This document shows positions 49,157 through 58,842 of a stretch of 64,000 nt of DNA, in pieces. The stretch comes from BCD1 sp965230565. Lineage in GTDB: Bacteria; Bacteroidota; Bacteroidia; Chitinophagales; Saprospiraceae. The notes under the pieces are model-generated. The model was not told the DNA's origin. It ran no database searches and saw only the letters and a list, made by a program, of their open reading frames with translations. Each line of letters opens with the position of its first letter. The stretch's first letter is position 1. The stretch is taken from assembly GCA_965230565.1 (NCBI GenBank), contig CBDDLH010000016.1, positions 2,294,001 through 2,358,000 on the forward strand, given 5' to 3'. Both the position numbers and the translations under genes were made by a program.

Positions 49157-51538
49157 GTGAAAATCAGAATTCTCCCGACTGTTATCTTTTTTATTGCCAT
49201 CCTGGCTGGTCAAAACAAGCTGCAAGCCCAGTATCCAGGCGTGGAAATCACCGGAACTGTAATAGAAAACCAAAGCCAACAACCTATCGAATTTGCCACT
49301 GTACTCCTCAAAGACGCAGATACCCAGGAGCAAATTACCGGCACCACCACCAATCCCGACGGTACCTTTGAACTTCAATCAGACAGAGAAAATTTCTTTA
49401 TCGAAGTAAGCTTCCTTGGTTTTGTGACCAAAACCGAAAGTGAAATATCTCCGAAAGACGGCAAAGTGAACCTTGGAGTTATAACACTTTACGAAGACAG
49501 TGAAACGCTTGGGGAAGTCATCGTCCGTGCGGAAAAATCCCAAACCGAATTCAAGCTCGATAAAAGAGTTTTTAACGTTGGAAAAGACCTCAGCAGCAGC
49601 GGAGCCAGCGTACTTGAAGTATTGAATAATGTACCTTCCGTCAATGTCGATATCGAAGGTCAGATCAGCCTTAGAGGAAGTAATGGCGTACAGATTCTCA
49701 TCAACGGCAAACCTTCTGTACTGGCAAGCGAAGGTGGCAATGCTCTTGGAACCATCACCGCCGAAATGATCGAAAAAATCGAAGTGATCACCAATCCTTC
49801 CGCCAAGTACGATGCGGAAGGCACCTCCGGTATCATCAATATCGTCATCAAAAAAGAAGAGCGAAAAGGTGTAAACGGTTCGGCTACCATTAATGTCGGA
49901 GCACCTCACAATCACAGCTTTGGACTGAGTCTGAACAGAAGAACAGAAAAGTTCAACCTCTTCAGCCAGTTCGGTGGCGGATATCGTGAAATGCCGAATA
50001 AATCCGAAAATATCAACCGCGACCTTATTGCCAATACCGAATTGCTGTCCAACGGAACAGAATACCGCAATGAGCAGTTCTACAACGTCATTTTGGGAAC
50101 GGATTACCACATCAACAAATTAAATGTCCTGACGCTCTCAGGATTCTTCGCTTACGAGATAGAGGACCAGCCATCCAGTACAAACTTCAGTTTTTATGAC
50201 GGATCCGGAACCCTGGCCTCAGAATGGAAAAGGACAGAAACCACCCAGGCTATCAACCCGAAATACAAATACGAGTTGCAGTACAAAAAAGACTTTGAAG
50301 ACAGCAAGGACCATACCCTCCTGTTCAGTGCACTAGGTAATTTTTTCGGTAAAGATCAATCATCTGATTTTGTCAACACCTATGAATCAGGAGCCATTTC
50401 GGAAGAGAACCAACAAACTCGTACCAATTTCAAAGAAGCCGTATATACCTTCAAGGGAGATTATACCAAGCCTTTTTCGGACAAATTGACCCTCGAAACC
50501 GGCGCACAATACGTCATCAATGATGTGAGCAACGACTATGCGGTAAGTGACCTGATCGGCAGCGAGTGGGTGAACGATCCTAATCTCACCAATTTGTTCC
50601 AGTTTGACCAAAAAGTACTGGGTGTTTACGGAACCGGTGCTTATGAAGGAGACAAATGGGGTGTTAAGCTTGGCCTTCGCGCGGAAAACACTGATCTAAA
50701 TACACTGCTGGCCACTACCGGGGAAGAAAACAAGCAGAATTACACCAACTTTTTCCCAACGGTTCATACCTCTTACAAACTCAACGAAAGTCTTTCCCTG
50801 CAGGCCGGTTACTCCAGAAGGGTTTACAGGCCTAGACTTTGGGACCTGAATCCGTTTTTCAATATTCGGAATAATTTCAGCATCCGTACCGGGAACCCAA
50901 ACCTGATGCCTGAGTTTACGGACTCATATGAACTCACCAGTATCTACATCATCGGACAAACATCGATCAACTTTGGTGTTTATCACCGGTATACGACGGA
51001 CGTTATTGAAAGGGTATCTACGTTTGAAGATAATGTCAATACCACCAAACCTGTCAATGTGGGTAGCAACCGTACCACAGGTGTAGAGCTCAACACCAAG
51101 TATAACCCAACGAAATGGTTATCTTTTATGGTGGATATGAACTATAATTATCTTAATCGCCAGGGAAGCCTTGAAGGTACCACATTCGACTTTGATGCTG
51201 ATCAATGGTCTGGCAAAATGACTGCGAAATTCAAACTGCCTAAAGACTTCGATATCGAATTCACCGGACAACACCGTTCCAGATACCAGGGCGTTCAGAG
51301 CATCAGATCCGGTAATACCTGGGGAGATATCGGATTACGTAAAAAGATCATGAAAGGTAAAGGAGTGATCAGCCTGAATGTCCGCGATATCTTTGCTTCC
51401 AGAGTTTGGGAAACAGAGACCGTTCAACCGGAATTCTACCTGTATAGCTGGCGTCAAAGAGGCCGTTTCATCACCGCCGGATTCAGTTACGGATTTGGAA
51501 AAGGGGAAGCTATGGAATTCCGTGGAAGAAGACATTAA
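49157..51538 (+). CDS. TonB-dependent receptor / outer-membrane beta-barrel (OMP_b-brl_3-like)
   Basis: 793 residues with a GTG start. A signal peptide ends at LQAQ, then a carboxypeptidase-regulatory-like domain (about 30-115), a plug-like domain with ISLRGSNGVQILINGKPSV and AKYDAEGTSGIINIVIKKE (about 125-235), and a long barrel. Loss of a strong TonB box and the LxxINGKPSV pattern place it in the Bacteroidota family of receptor-like barrels that may be secreted-protein or TonB-linked transporters. The substrate is unknown. Divergent from the kinase gene. Confidence 0.9.
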   Translation: MKIRILPTVIFFIAILAGQNKLQAQYPGVEITGTVIENQSQQPIEFATVLLKDADTQEQITGTTTNPDGTFELQSDRENFFIEVSFLGFVTKTESEISPKDGKVNLGVITLYEDSETLGEVIVRAEKSQTEFKLDKRVFNVGKDLSSSGASVLEVLNNVPSVNVDIEGQISLRGSNGVQILINGKPSVLASEGGNALGTITAEMIEKIEVITNPSAKYDAEGTSGIINIVIKKEERKGVNGSATINVGAPHNHSFGLSLNRRTEKFNLFSQFGGGYREMPNKSENINRDLIANTELLSNGTEYRNEQFYNVILGTDYHINKLNVLTLSGFFAYEIEDQPSSTNFSFYDGSGTLASEWKRTETTQAINPKYKYELQYKKDFEDSKDHTLLFSALGNFFGKDQSSDFVNTYESGAISEENQQTRTNFKEAVYTFKGDYTKPFSDKLTLETGAQYVINDVSNDYAVSDLIGSEWVNDPNLTNLFQFDQKVLGVYGTGAYEGDKWGVKLGLRAENTDLNTLLATTGEENKQNYTNFFPTVHTSYKLNESLSLQAGYSRRVYRPRLWDLNPFFNIRNNFSIRTGNPNLMPEFTDSYELTSIYIIGQTSINFGVYHRYTTDVIERVSTFEDNVNTTKPVNVGSNRTTGVELNTKYNPTKWLSFMVDMNYNYLNRQGSLEGTTFDFDADQWSGKMTAKFKLPKDFDIEFTGQHRSRYQGVQSIRSGNTWGDIGLRKKIMKGKGVISLNVRDIFASRVWETETVQPEFYLYSWRQRGRFITAGFSYGFGKGEAMEFRGRRH

Positions 51539-51601
51539 TAAAAAAAATAGAATTGTCCATTTCAACCTAAGGTTTTAGAATTTAGATTTAAGGTAGATAA
51601 A

Positions 51602-51638
51602 AACACCCCGGTTATCCCAACCGGGGTGTTATTTTTTT
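51602..51638 (+). terminator. Rho-independent terminator
   Basis: A perfect 12-bp stem AACACCCCGGTT/AACCGGGGTGTT with loop ATCCC and a T7 tract, 64 bp after the receptor stop and between convergent genes. Confidence 0.93.
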
Positions 51639-51743
51639 ACCTCTGATCTAAAATCATCATTTCTCCCTTAAGGTATTTTTGTATACTGGATAGCTTCATA
51701 CTTCCCCCCAACAATAGCTATGTTACGACTTACCAAGTCGTAT

Positions 51744-54296
51744 TTAAAACTCCACATTCAACTTAACCCGTATCCCCAACGGTGATACGCCCGGATGATC
51801 AAGGTAGGTCAATCGTTGCACCAGATCAACTCTGAAGATTTTGAAAATATTCTCCAGGCCGAAACTCACCTCCATGTAAGGTTTATCTTCAAGGGAAAAG
51901 GTTGTAGCGTTACCATTTTCATCTGCAGGTAAATGGAGTAATCCGGTGGTAATCCCGGGGTTGTTTTCATCACTCAAACCGCCATACAGCCCTTTGAAGG
52001 TTACCACCTCCCGGAATTTCAGCTTCTTCACTAATGGAATTTTATTTAAAAAGAACCCATAAAAATGATGTTCGGCCACAAAAGAAACATATTCATCACT
52101 GATAAACTCCAGGAAATTCATCATGCTGTAGGAACGCAACTGGTGGGCATAGGTCTGATTGGCCCGGGGAACAAACAACAAGGGAAAAGGAATGTTCTCC
52201 CCAAAAACTTTCCCGGCTTCTAATTCTGCATAGGTGTTTCCAATCGGTGAAATGGCAAACCTTTTATAAACGGTAAAACGCAATTTACTATAGTTATAAC
52301 CCGAATCTAATACGCCCTTCATTCCCTGGGTATAAGCCAACCTGAAAACCGGGTATTTAGTATTCATCGGAGTACGGTAATTCGGCCCCTGGTAGAACTG
52401 CTCATTGGGAGCAAACCTTATGGAAGCGGAAATTTCACTGGAGGTTATTTTATCCAAAGTAAATGCTTCCCCCGCAAAGGAAAGACTTCCTCCGGGAGAT
52501 TGTTCCAGCGTTTCAAAACTGACTGTTGTTGTAATACCACTGCCCCAATCCCGGAGGTGTTCCAGATTAAATTTATTGTAATACAACAATTGGTCGGGCA
52601 TTCCCCGGGTAAAGGACAAAATGAAATTATCATCACTCAGCAGTTCGAGATCCATTCCCGGAAAACGGGTTTCCTGTTGATAGGTCGCAGACAAGGTGTG
52701 CCGCACTTTACTGACCACCGGACTACCATTCAGCGACCAAATTGCACTACCGGAATACTTGAACCGGCGATCTTTGGTACCATAGGTGAAATATCCCTCA
52801 ATCCTGAATTTTTTACTCAACTGCTCACTGGTCCTGCCACCAAATCTAAACCGTGATCCTTCTACGGCATTGAAGCTGTAAAATGAATTAAAAGGACCTA
52901 TTTCAACGGGCCCTGCATCTATATAACCTTCCAAAAAGAATAACAAAACATCCATAGCCCGGGTAAAAGAAGGAACCTGCTGTACACTGTCTACCATGCT
53001 GTAGATGTTTTTTTCCTGCTTCGTTAATTCAACCAAACGGTTTTCATTCCAAAAGCTGCTATCACGATTATCAAAACCATCCTCCTTGACCTCAACAACG
53101 ATGCCGTTAAAAAGAGAATCTGACCTTTCCTGATTCAATTGATATTGATCATAAAAAATAGTTTTCCGGCCAAACATGCCGAGGCTCTTTTTGGTCACAT
53201 TAAAATCCACAACGAGCTCATCCCGGCTGATCAGCCAATACCCGTCACCATAAGGTTCAAATTCCTGGACTAGTTTGAGATCATCTACAAAATTGAGATT
53301 GATGCCATCGGCGATTTTCATCTCGGCTCTCACCAGGGCATAACGATCATCGTTGGAAATCAAAATATTTCCTGTAAAAGCAAAATCCTGCTTGTTGCGA
53401 GGTTGAAAGGCCAGGTTGATGACACTTTTCCCCTTATAATCTAAAGTATCCAGAATATGGAATTTATACACCAGTGGGGATGATGCAGACAAAGGACTAA
53501 CAAACTGATTGGTCAGAAAAATGACGTTATTATCATACAGGTCGACCTCCTGGTACATATTGTCGACCATGATGTCTACCCCCTCCGTATCGAGGTAATT
53601 GTCCAGCCCCACCATTTTTGATCCTTTGATGACCTCACGTTTAGCCTTAGGATTTTTCCGGTGGTAAACTTTAGATACCGTTTCTTCCAGAAAAATCGGG
53701 AGGTAGGGTTTCCCGTTCACCTTAGAAGTATCGATATGTTCAAACATGAACTGAAAATCCTTGAAGACTTTACTGCTGGTAAAATCTTCAGTAATATTGT
53801 TCAGATCAAACTGGATTTTCTTGTATTGTTCGAATTCGCAATGATCCAGGGAATTCAGACGATTTTGATCCTTATTGGCTATGACCTTTTTGATCAGATC
53901 TACTGCGGGATTGCCTTTATTTTTGTACCTCTTTTTCTTGGCAACTACTTCCACGTCTTGCAGAAAAACACTTGAAGGTTCCAGTCGGACATCAATTTGC
54001 TGGTTTTCACCAATTTCAACGTCTTTGATAACAGCAACATAACCCAGGTAAGAAAATTCAATTTTACCAGAAGCCCATTGGGTCTCAATGCTGTAACTCC
54101 CGTCAAAATCAGTGGTTTCCCCAATGTTTTTTCCGACAAATGCTACAGAAACAAAAGGCAATGGTTCTCCTGTTTGGGCATCTGTTACGATCCCTTGCAC
54201 ACGGGTTGTCTCCTGAGCATTTAAGCTAAAGGTCAAAGACAATCCAATGACCAAAACCGAAAGACCGGATATAAAAAAACTCCATTTTGAAGTCAT
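51744..54296 (-). CDS. DUF5686 family outer-membrane protein
   Basis: 850 residues. Signal peptide to LNAQ (about 27), one carboxypeptidase-regulatory-like domain (about 30-110, VQGIVTDAQTGEPLPFVSVA), then the DUF5686 region from about 120 (NPAVDLIKKVIANKDQNRLN, YDNNVIFLTNQFVSPLS) and a C-terminal barrel ending LGIRVKLNVEF. The family is widespread in Bacteroidota outer membranes with no defined function. Transcribed alone. Confidence 0.9.
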   Translation of the reverse strand: MTSKWSFFISGLSVLVIGLSLTFSLNAQETTRVQGIVTDAQTGEPLPFVSVAFVGKNIGETTDFDGSYSIETQWASGKIEFSYLGYVAVIKDVEIGENQQIDVRLEPSSVFLQDVEVVAKKKRYKNKGNPAVDLIKKVIANKDQNRLNSLDHCEFEQYKKIQFDLNNITEDFTSSKVFKDFQFMFEHIDTSKVNGKPYLPIFLEETVSKVYHRKNPKAKREVIKGSKMVGLDNYLDTEGVDIMVDNMYQEVDLYDNNVIFLTNQFVSPLSASSPLVYKFHILDTLDYKGKSVINLAFQPRNKQDFAFTGNILISNDDRYALVRAEMKIADGINLNFVDDLKLVQEFEPYGDGYWLISRDELVVDFNVTKKSLGMFGRKTIFYDQYQLNQERSDSLFNGIVVEVKEDGFDNRDSSFWNENRLVELTKQEKNIYSMVDSVQQVPSFTRAMDVLLFFLEGYIDAGPVEIGPFNSFYSFNAVEGSRFRFGGRTSEQLSKKFRIEGYFTYGTKDRRFKYSGSAIWSLNGSPVVSKVRHTLSATYQQETRFPGMDLELLSDDNFILSFTRGMPDQLLYYNKFNLEHLRDWGSGITTTVSFETLEQSPGGSLSFAGEAFTLDKITSSEISASIRFAPNEQFYQGPNYRTPMNTKYPVFRLAYTQGMKGVLDSGYNYSKLRFTVYKRFAISPIGNTYAELEAGKVFGENIPFPLLFVPRANQTYAHQLRSYSMMNFLEFISDEYVSFVAEHHFYGFFLNKIPLVKKLKFREVVTFKGLYGGLSDENNPGITTGLLHLPADENGNATTFSLEDKPYMEVSFGLENIFKIFRVDLVQRLTYLDHPGVSPLGIRVKLNVEF

Positions 54297-54392
54297 GAGA
54301 AAAAATTGAGCAGGGATTTAAGTTTAAAAAGTGGAAAATGATAACTGCTAAACAGTAAACTTGAAAGTAGGGCATAGGGTTGCCTGGGAAAT

Positions 54393-54427
54393 AAAAAAAG
54401 AGCAATTCCGGCTGATTCCTGAATTGC
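54393..54427 (-). terminator. Terminator of the DUF4249/receptor operon (minus strand)
   Basis: On the minus strand GCAATTC (54421-54427) pairs with GAATTGC (54402-54408), followed by a run of T opposite 54393-54399. It lies 54 bp after the DUF4249 stop. Confidence 0.8.
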
Positions 54428-54481
54428 CCTCTTGTAAATATAATACAATTGGCTAATTATTTATGACAAAATCAAACGTGT

Positions 54482-55303
54482 TTATATCTTGATCACCTCA
54501 AAAAAGGAGGTATCACTGGACACTCCCGTCAATATCCCCAAACCATTTTCAACATTGCCAGGTGGTTCAGTGATATTCAGTGATGAGATGCTTGAAACAT
54601 TGTAAAGAGAGGCATATTCGGGATTCACCCGGAAGACAATCACTCTGTGGGTGCCAAACTGCCGGATCTCACGCCTTGGGTCGATTTGATAATAATCGGT
54701 TACACTCGGTTCGCTAATAAACCTGAAGTTTTGGAAGAGGCTGTCCTGCTCCTCATAAAAATCATTTATATATTCAGGGTCCTCTTCAATGTTCAGCACC
54801 ACAACATAATAATAATCGCCCTCTTCATTTTCCCAGGTTACCTCAATGGGATCTGGCATGGACGGTCCGCCACCGGGAAAACCGGAAGTCTGTTCTTCCA
54901 TTTCAATGTAAGTCGGAGAAATGCTTACCACCCGTTTGGATGGAATAAACGTCTGGGCTGAAACGATGTAATCCTTGTACGCAAAAGCAACCTCATAATT
55001 CTTTTCACTTTCAATGACAAGGTCTGTATTCCTGAAATATCCACTGCCATCTGTTTGCATATCATAAGTATCCGTGCCATCAGTTATGGTCACATCGATA
55101 TTCTCGATTGGTAAGGCAACGGTATCCTCGCCCGAATAGGAAATGGTCTGGGTTATACGGATGCTGTCACATGGAATCCCCGCAAACAGATAACCGGTCA
55201 GCACCGCAGTTTCCGTAACTTCCACATCTCCATCCTGATCAACACACCCAAAAGTCATCGACATGATTATAAAAAACACCCCTAATTGAAAAAATTTATT
55301 CAT
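54482..55303 (-). CDS. DUF4249 lipoprotein
   Basis: 273 residues from MNKFFQLGVFFIIMS; the longer start at 55369 gives an implausible cytoplasmic lead. A lipobox-like end TFGC places a lipidated Cys near 20. The mature domain begins with an Ig-like beta-sandwich (VLTGYLFAGIPCDSIRITQT). DUF4249 proteins are the surface partners of STN-type TonB receptors in Bacteroidota. It follows such a receptor by 106 bp in the same direction, so the pair probably forms one uptake system of unknown substrate. Confidence 0.9.
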   Translation of the reverse strand: MNKFFQLGVFFIIMSMTFGCVDQDGDVEVTETAVLTGYLFAGIPCDSIRITQTISYSGEDTVALPIENIDVTITDGTDTYDMQTDGSGYFRNTDLVIESEKNYEVAFAYKDYIVSAQTFIPSKRVVSISPTYIEMEEQTSGFPGGGPSMPDPIEVTWENEEGDYYYVVVLNIEEDPEYINDFYEEQDSLFQNFRFISEPSVTDYYQIDPRREIRQFGTHRVIVFRVNPEYASLYNVSSISSLNITEPPGNVENGLGILTGVSSDTSFFEVIKI

Positions 55304-55409
55304 GGTAACAATTGATTTTTGTTTTAAAAAAAATTTTATCCGGTTACACCCATTCAGGCAGGCGGACAATTCTGGTTTTAATTATTTTAGTCCACATACT
55401 CAGGCATAT

Positions 55410-58139
55410 CTACCTGAAAGTCCAGGTGAAGAATAAACTAGGAGTAAACCCAAGCAGAGAAACATTGGTCTCCAGAAGCTCTCCTTCGATTACCTCGTAT
55501 TCTTTATACCAGACATTCTTCCGGTGGTAAACATTATAAATGGAAAGTCCAAGACTCGCCTTTGACAGACCCATTTCAAAATTGTAGGTACCTGAAACGT
55601 CCAAACGGTGGTAATCCGGCAGTCGCAGGGCATTTTTATCACTCACCTCGAAAAAATGCCCGGTGGTACCATCGAGCAGCGTAACTTCATAATAACCGGT
55701 AGGTGCCGTGTATGGCCTTCCGGTAGCATAAATGAAAGAAGCACTCAAAGTCCAGGGACCAGTCTTATAATTACCGACGAGTTTTAGTTCATGAGGCTGA
55801 TCCTGATTTGCACTAAAAGGCTCGTCTCCGAAAGCGTCAAAATTATATTTTACACGGCTGAGGGTATAACCTATCCACCCGGTAAATTGCCCTTTCTTCT
55901 TTTGAACCAGGAATTCCAGCCCTTTGGCAACACCATTTCCCGTATAGAAGAACTCTTCATAATCCAGGGTGGAATTTGGTCCAAAACCTGACGGCACAAA
56001 ACGCGTGGTATATTCCGATAATCCGTCCAGTTTTTTATAGTACGCCTCCACATCAAAAAGGTAGGTGGGTGTTTCGTAACTTATACCTGTAATGTAATGA
56101 ATGGCGGAACTGATGGGAACATTTTCATCGTTGGCCAACAACCAAAAGTCCCTGCTCCCTTGCTGGATATCTTCCCGTACAACTCTCGTCGCAAATTGGT
56201 TGTATTTCCCCCAGGCCCCTTTTATTTTAATCCTGTTGGTCGGTAAAAAGGTCAGGGAAGCTCTCGGCTCAAAATAAAATTGATCATTGTAGCTGTAATG
56301 CGTTGAGCGCAATCCTCCGGTCAGGATGAGTTTTTCCCAAAATGTGTGTCGATCCTGCAGATAAAGGGCAGTGGTCAGCCCCTGGTCAGTTCTGTCCAGT
56401 ATAGAGAGGGTATCATTCTGCTCATACTGATAACGAATATCATTATAAGTGGACTGCACCCCAAAATCGAATTGATTGGCATTGCTGATCTGCCACTCGT
56501 TCTCAAATTTCAGGGTAAAGTCTTTGAGGTTGTTGTATTCATAATTGCCGTTATTCATGGTGAAGGTGCTGTCTTCCCGGGTTACGGTTGTACTATTGCT
56601 CCGGTCGCGCTCACTGTAATAGTTGGAATAGGAAAAGTTCAGGTTCGAATAATAATTCTGGTTCCAGCGCCGGCTCCACTTCATGGCGCCGCCCCAGTTA
56701 CCCCATTTTGTAAGATCGGTGCTTTCGCGGTTGAAGTTAAAATTGACCGGCCGGTCGCCAAAGGCGCTGTCGTCACTATCCCGGGAATTGTCCAGATTGT
56801 CCTGGCCATTATAAAAACTAAGGGATAGTATATCTTTGGAAGTCGGGCGGTAAGTGGTCTTGGCATTAAGGTCGTAAAAATAAGAGCTCGGTTCAACCGC
56901 CTGTTGACCAAAACGGCCGCCTCCAGGAGGTTCCGGTCCGGAAGGGATATTGTTTTCGGAAGAATCTCCGCTATTGGTGAATTTATCAAAAAGCTTACTA
57001 TAAAAACTACTCTGGAAAGACCGTCTGCCGGCAATGAGGAAAGACCCCTTTCCCTTGGCAAAAGGGGATTCTATATAACCATTGACACTCAACAGGCTCA
57101 GTCCCACACCCATATTAAATTTCTCAGAGTTTCCATCCTTACCTGTCAACTCGACAACACTGCTGATCCTGCCCCCGTACTTTGCTTCAAAGCCTCCTTT
57201 GTAAAACTGTACATTCTTGAGGGCATTGGAATTGAAAGCGCTGAAAAACCCAAAAAGGTGATCTACATGGTAAACGGTAAACTCATCCAGCAGGATAAGG
57301 TTTTGGTCGGGTGTCCCTCCACGAACGTAAAGCCCCGAAGAACTTTCATTGGATCCGCTCACTCCAGGTAATAATTGCAGGGAACGGAAGATGTCCTTTT
57401 CACCAAAACTCGGCAATGTAGCCACAGCTTCCGGAGTAATACCGATCTTGCTGATGCCGGTGGAAGCTTTGAGCAATTGTTCTTCCTTTTCGGCCACCAC
57501 GGTGACCTCTGCCAGCTCCTGTCCTATGACCTCCATTTCGATCATTATCCGGTCCTTGACATTTTCCGGCGTAAGCCTGAAATAACGGGTGTGGTAACTC
57601 AGGTAAATAACCTCCAGTAATGAAGTATCAGCCGGAACATTCTCAAACGTAAAATAACCATCCCCATTAGAGCTCACCCCTTCATTCGTTCCGGAAAGGA
57701 GGATGGTTGCATAGGGCAGCGTCTCCCCGCTATCCTTGTCTTTCACAACCCCGGTAATGGTTATATCAAATTGTTCCGCCGCAAATTCTGAAGGGTCCTC
57801 ATCGGTCTTACCAAAATCGGGATCGACAAAAATGGCAATGGTCTTCCCTCCTTTGTATTCAAAGGTCAAACCTGTTCCGGACAGCAAAGCCTCCATTGCC
57901 TCTTCCAGGGGCAGACGGGGAGTAGTTACGGAGACCCGGATATTTTCCAGATCCTTTTTATCGTATTGGAATACGAGGCGGTTATTCAATTTCAGGTCGA
58001 GTAATACCAGGTCAAGTGCCTTGTCCTCATAGTCAATTTTCAGCTTGATATTTGATATTTCCTGTGCCTGCAGGAAAATAATTCCAGGCAGATTCATCAG
58101 TAAGATCAGGAAAGATCTTTTAAGGTAATTTTTGATCAT
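55410..58139 (-). CDS. TonB-dependent receptor with STN domain
   Basis: 909 residues. A signal peptide ends at LQAQ, then an STN (secretin/TonB N-terminal) domain (about 27-105, KALDLVLLDLKLNNRLVFQY), carboxypeptidase-regulatory domain (about 128-210), plug (about 225-345, VATLPSFGEKDIFRSLQLLP and GGRISSVVELTG) and barrel to FTWTFR. STN domains mark receptors that signal to an anti-sigma/sigma pair, but none is adjacent. With the DUF4249 lipoprotein it forms a two-gene uptake unit. Substrate unknown. Confidence 0.92.
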   Translation of the reverse strand: MIKNYLKRSFLILLMNLPGIIFLQAQEISNIKLKIDYEDKALDLVLLDLKLNNRLVFQYDKKDLENIRVSVTTPRLPLEEAMEALLSGTGLTFEYKGGKTIAIFVDPDFGKTDEDPSEFAAEQFDITITGVVKDKDSGETLPYATILLSGTNEGVSSNGDGYFTFENVPADTSLLEVIYLSYHTRYFRLTPENVKDRIMIEMEVIGQELAEVTVVAEKEEQLLKASTGISKIGITPEAVATLPSFGEKDIFRSLQLLPGVSGSNESSSGLYVRGGTPDQNLILLDEFTVYHVDHLFGFFSAFNSNALKNVQFYKGGFEAKYGGRISSVVELTGKDGNSEKFNMGVGLSLLSVNGYIESPFAKGKGSFLIAGRRSFQSSFYSKLFDKFTNSGDSSENNIPSGPEPPGGGRFGQQAVEPSSYFYDLNAKTTYRPTSKDILSLSFYNGQDNLDNSRDSDDSAFGDRPVNFNFNRESTDLTKWGNWGGAMKWSRRWNQNYYSNLNFSYSNYYSERDRSNSTTVTREDSTFTMNNGNYEYNNLKDFTLKFENEWQISNANQFDFGVQSTYNDIRYQYEQNDTLSILDRTDQGLTTALYLQDRHTFWEKLILTGGLRSTHYSYNDQFYFEPRASLTFLPTNRIKIKGAWGKYNQFATRVVREDIQQGSRDFWLLANDENVPISSAIHYITGISYETPTYLFDVEAYYKKLDGLSEYTTRFVPSGFGPNSTLDYEEFFYTGNGVAKGLEFLVQKKKGQFTGWIGYTLSRVKYNFDAFGDEPFSANQDQPHELKLVGNYKTGPWTLSASFIYATGRPYTAPTGYYEVTLLDGTTGHFFEVSDKNALRLPDYHRLDVSGTYNFEMGLSKASLGLSIYNVYHRKNVWYKEYEVIEGELLETNVSLLGFTPSLFFTWTFR

Positions 58140-58842
58140 CCGTTAAATGATTTTGTTTACAATTAAGTGTTACGGTCCCGGAGGATATTAGAGGGTGCTC
58201 CGCGAAAGGGTCAAAGTTGGTCATTGACCGGATTTTTCAACCAAACCGCGAAAAAACTCAACGAAAAAGAAAATGAAATAAAAACAGGGCTAACCAAAAG
58301 ATAACTTCGATTGCCCTGTCCAATAGGTATTCATTACTGATACCTAATACCTAAAATCTATTCGTGAATTTCATTGAATATCCCCTCAGGGATTTATTGG
58401 ACTTAAGAATTAGTATGCTTGGATTACACTTCAAAAATGCAGCTGTTTTTATTGCAATAAAACTTTATTCAACCAACCCGCCGGAAAAATCAACGAATTC
58501 ACCCTTGCGCTCTTCATTGAAAAAATCAGACTGTTCATTGAAAGGTGAGCCTACAAAACCCAACATCTCTTTTTATCCTCAAAATTCAGAAGATGAATAC
58601 CGTAATAAGAATTAACAGAGGTTTTAAGCCCATAAAAACCCTTCAAAAAAATGAACCCACTCTCTTTCCAAACGTAACCCCTGAATACTTCAACAAAAAC
58701 CTTCTTTTCCTCAATAACCCCCTGAAAATCAGACTCGTTGATTATATCGAATCGTTGGTTGAAAACTCTGCTCCGGACGCATTACAAACCTGATTTTGAT
58801 TGTTTATAAACATACATTTGCATTCAATAAACGATCAGGAAC
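58140..58842. other. Large gene-free divergent region with a minus-strand hairpin
   Basis: 703 bp between the STN receptor and the efflux operon. A hairpin (ACAGGGC/GCCCTGT, 58284-58319) is followed by T-rich sequence on the minus strand, which would end a leader transcript toward the receptor. The right part contains only unconvincing ORFs (58364-58793) with odd composition. No RNA family recognised. Confidence 0.5.
58813..58820 (+). promoter_or_regulatory. Putative -7 box of the efflux operon
   Basis: TACATTTG matches TAnnTTTG, 22 bp before the TolC-like ATG, which is preceded by AGGA. A TTTG at 58795 is closer than normal -33 spacing. Confidence 0.45.

Noticed and set aside
58364..58793. 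Two short ORFs before the efflux operon
   Set aside because: Unusual composition, overlapping frames, no signal peptide or domain, and located in a promoter region; treated as chance ORFs.
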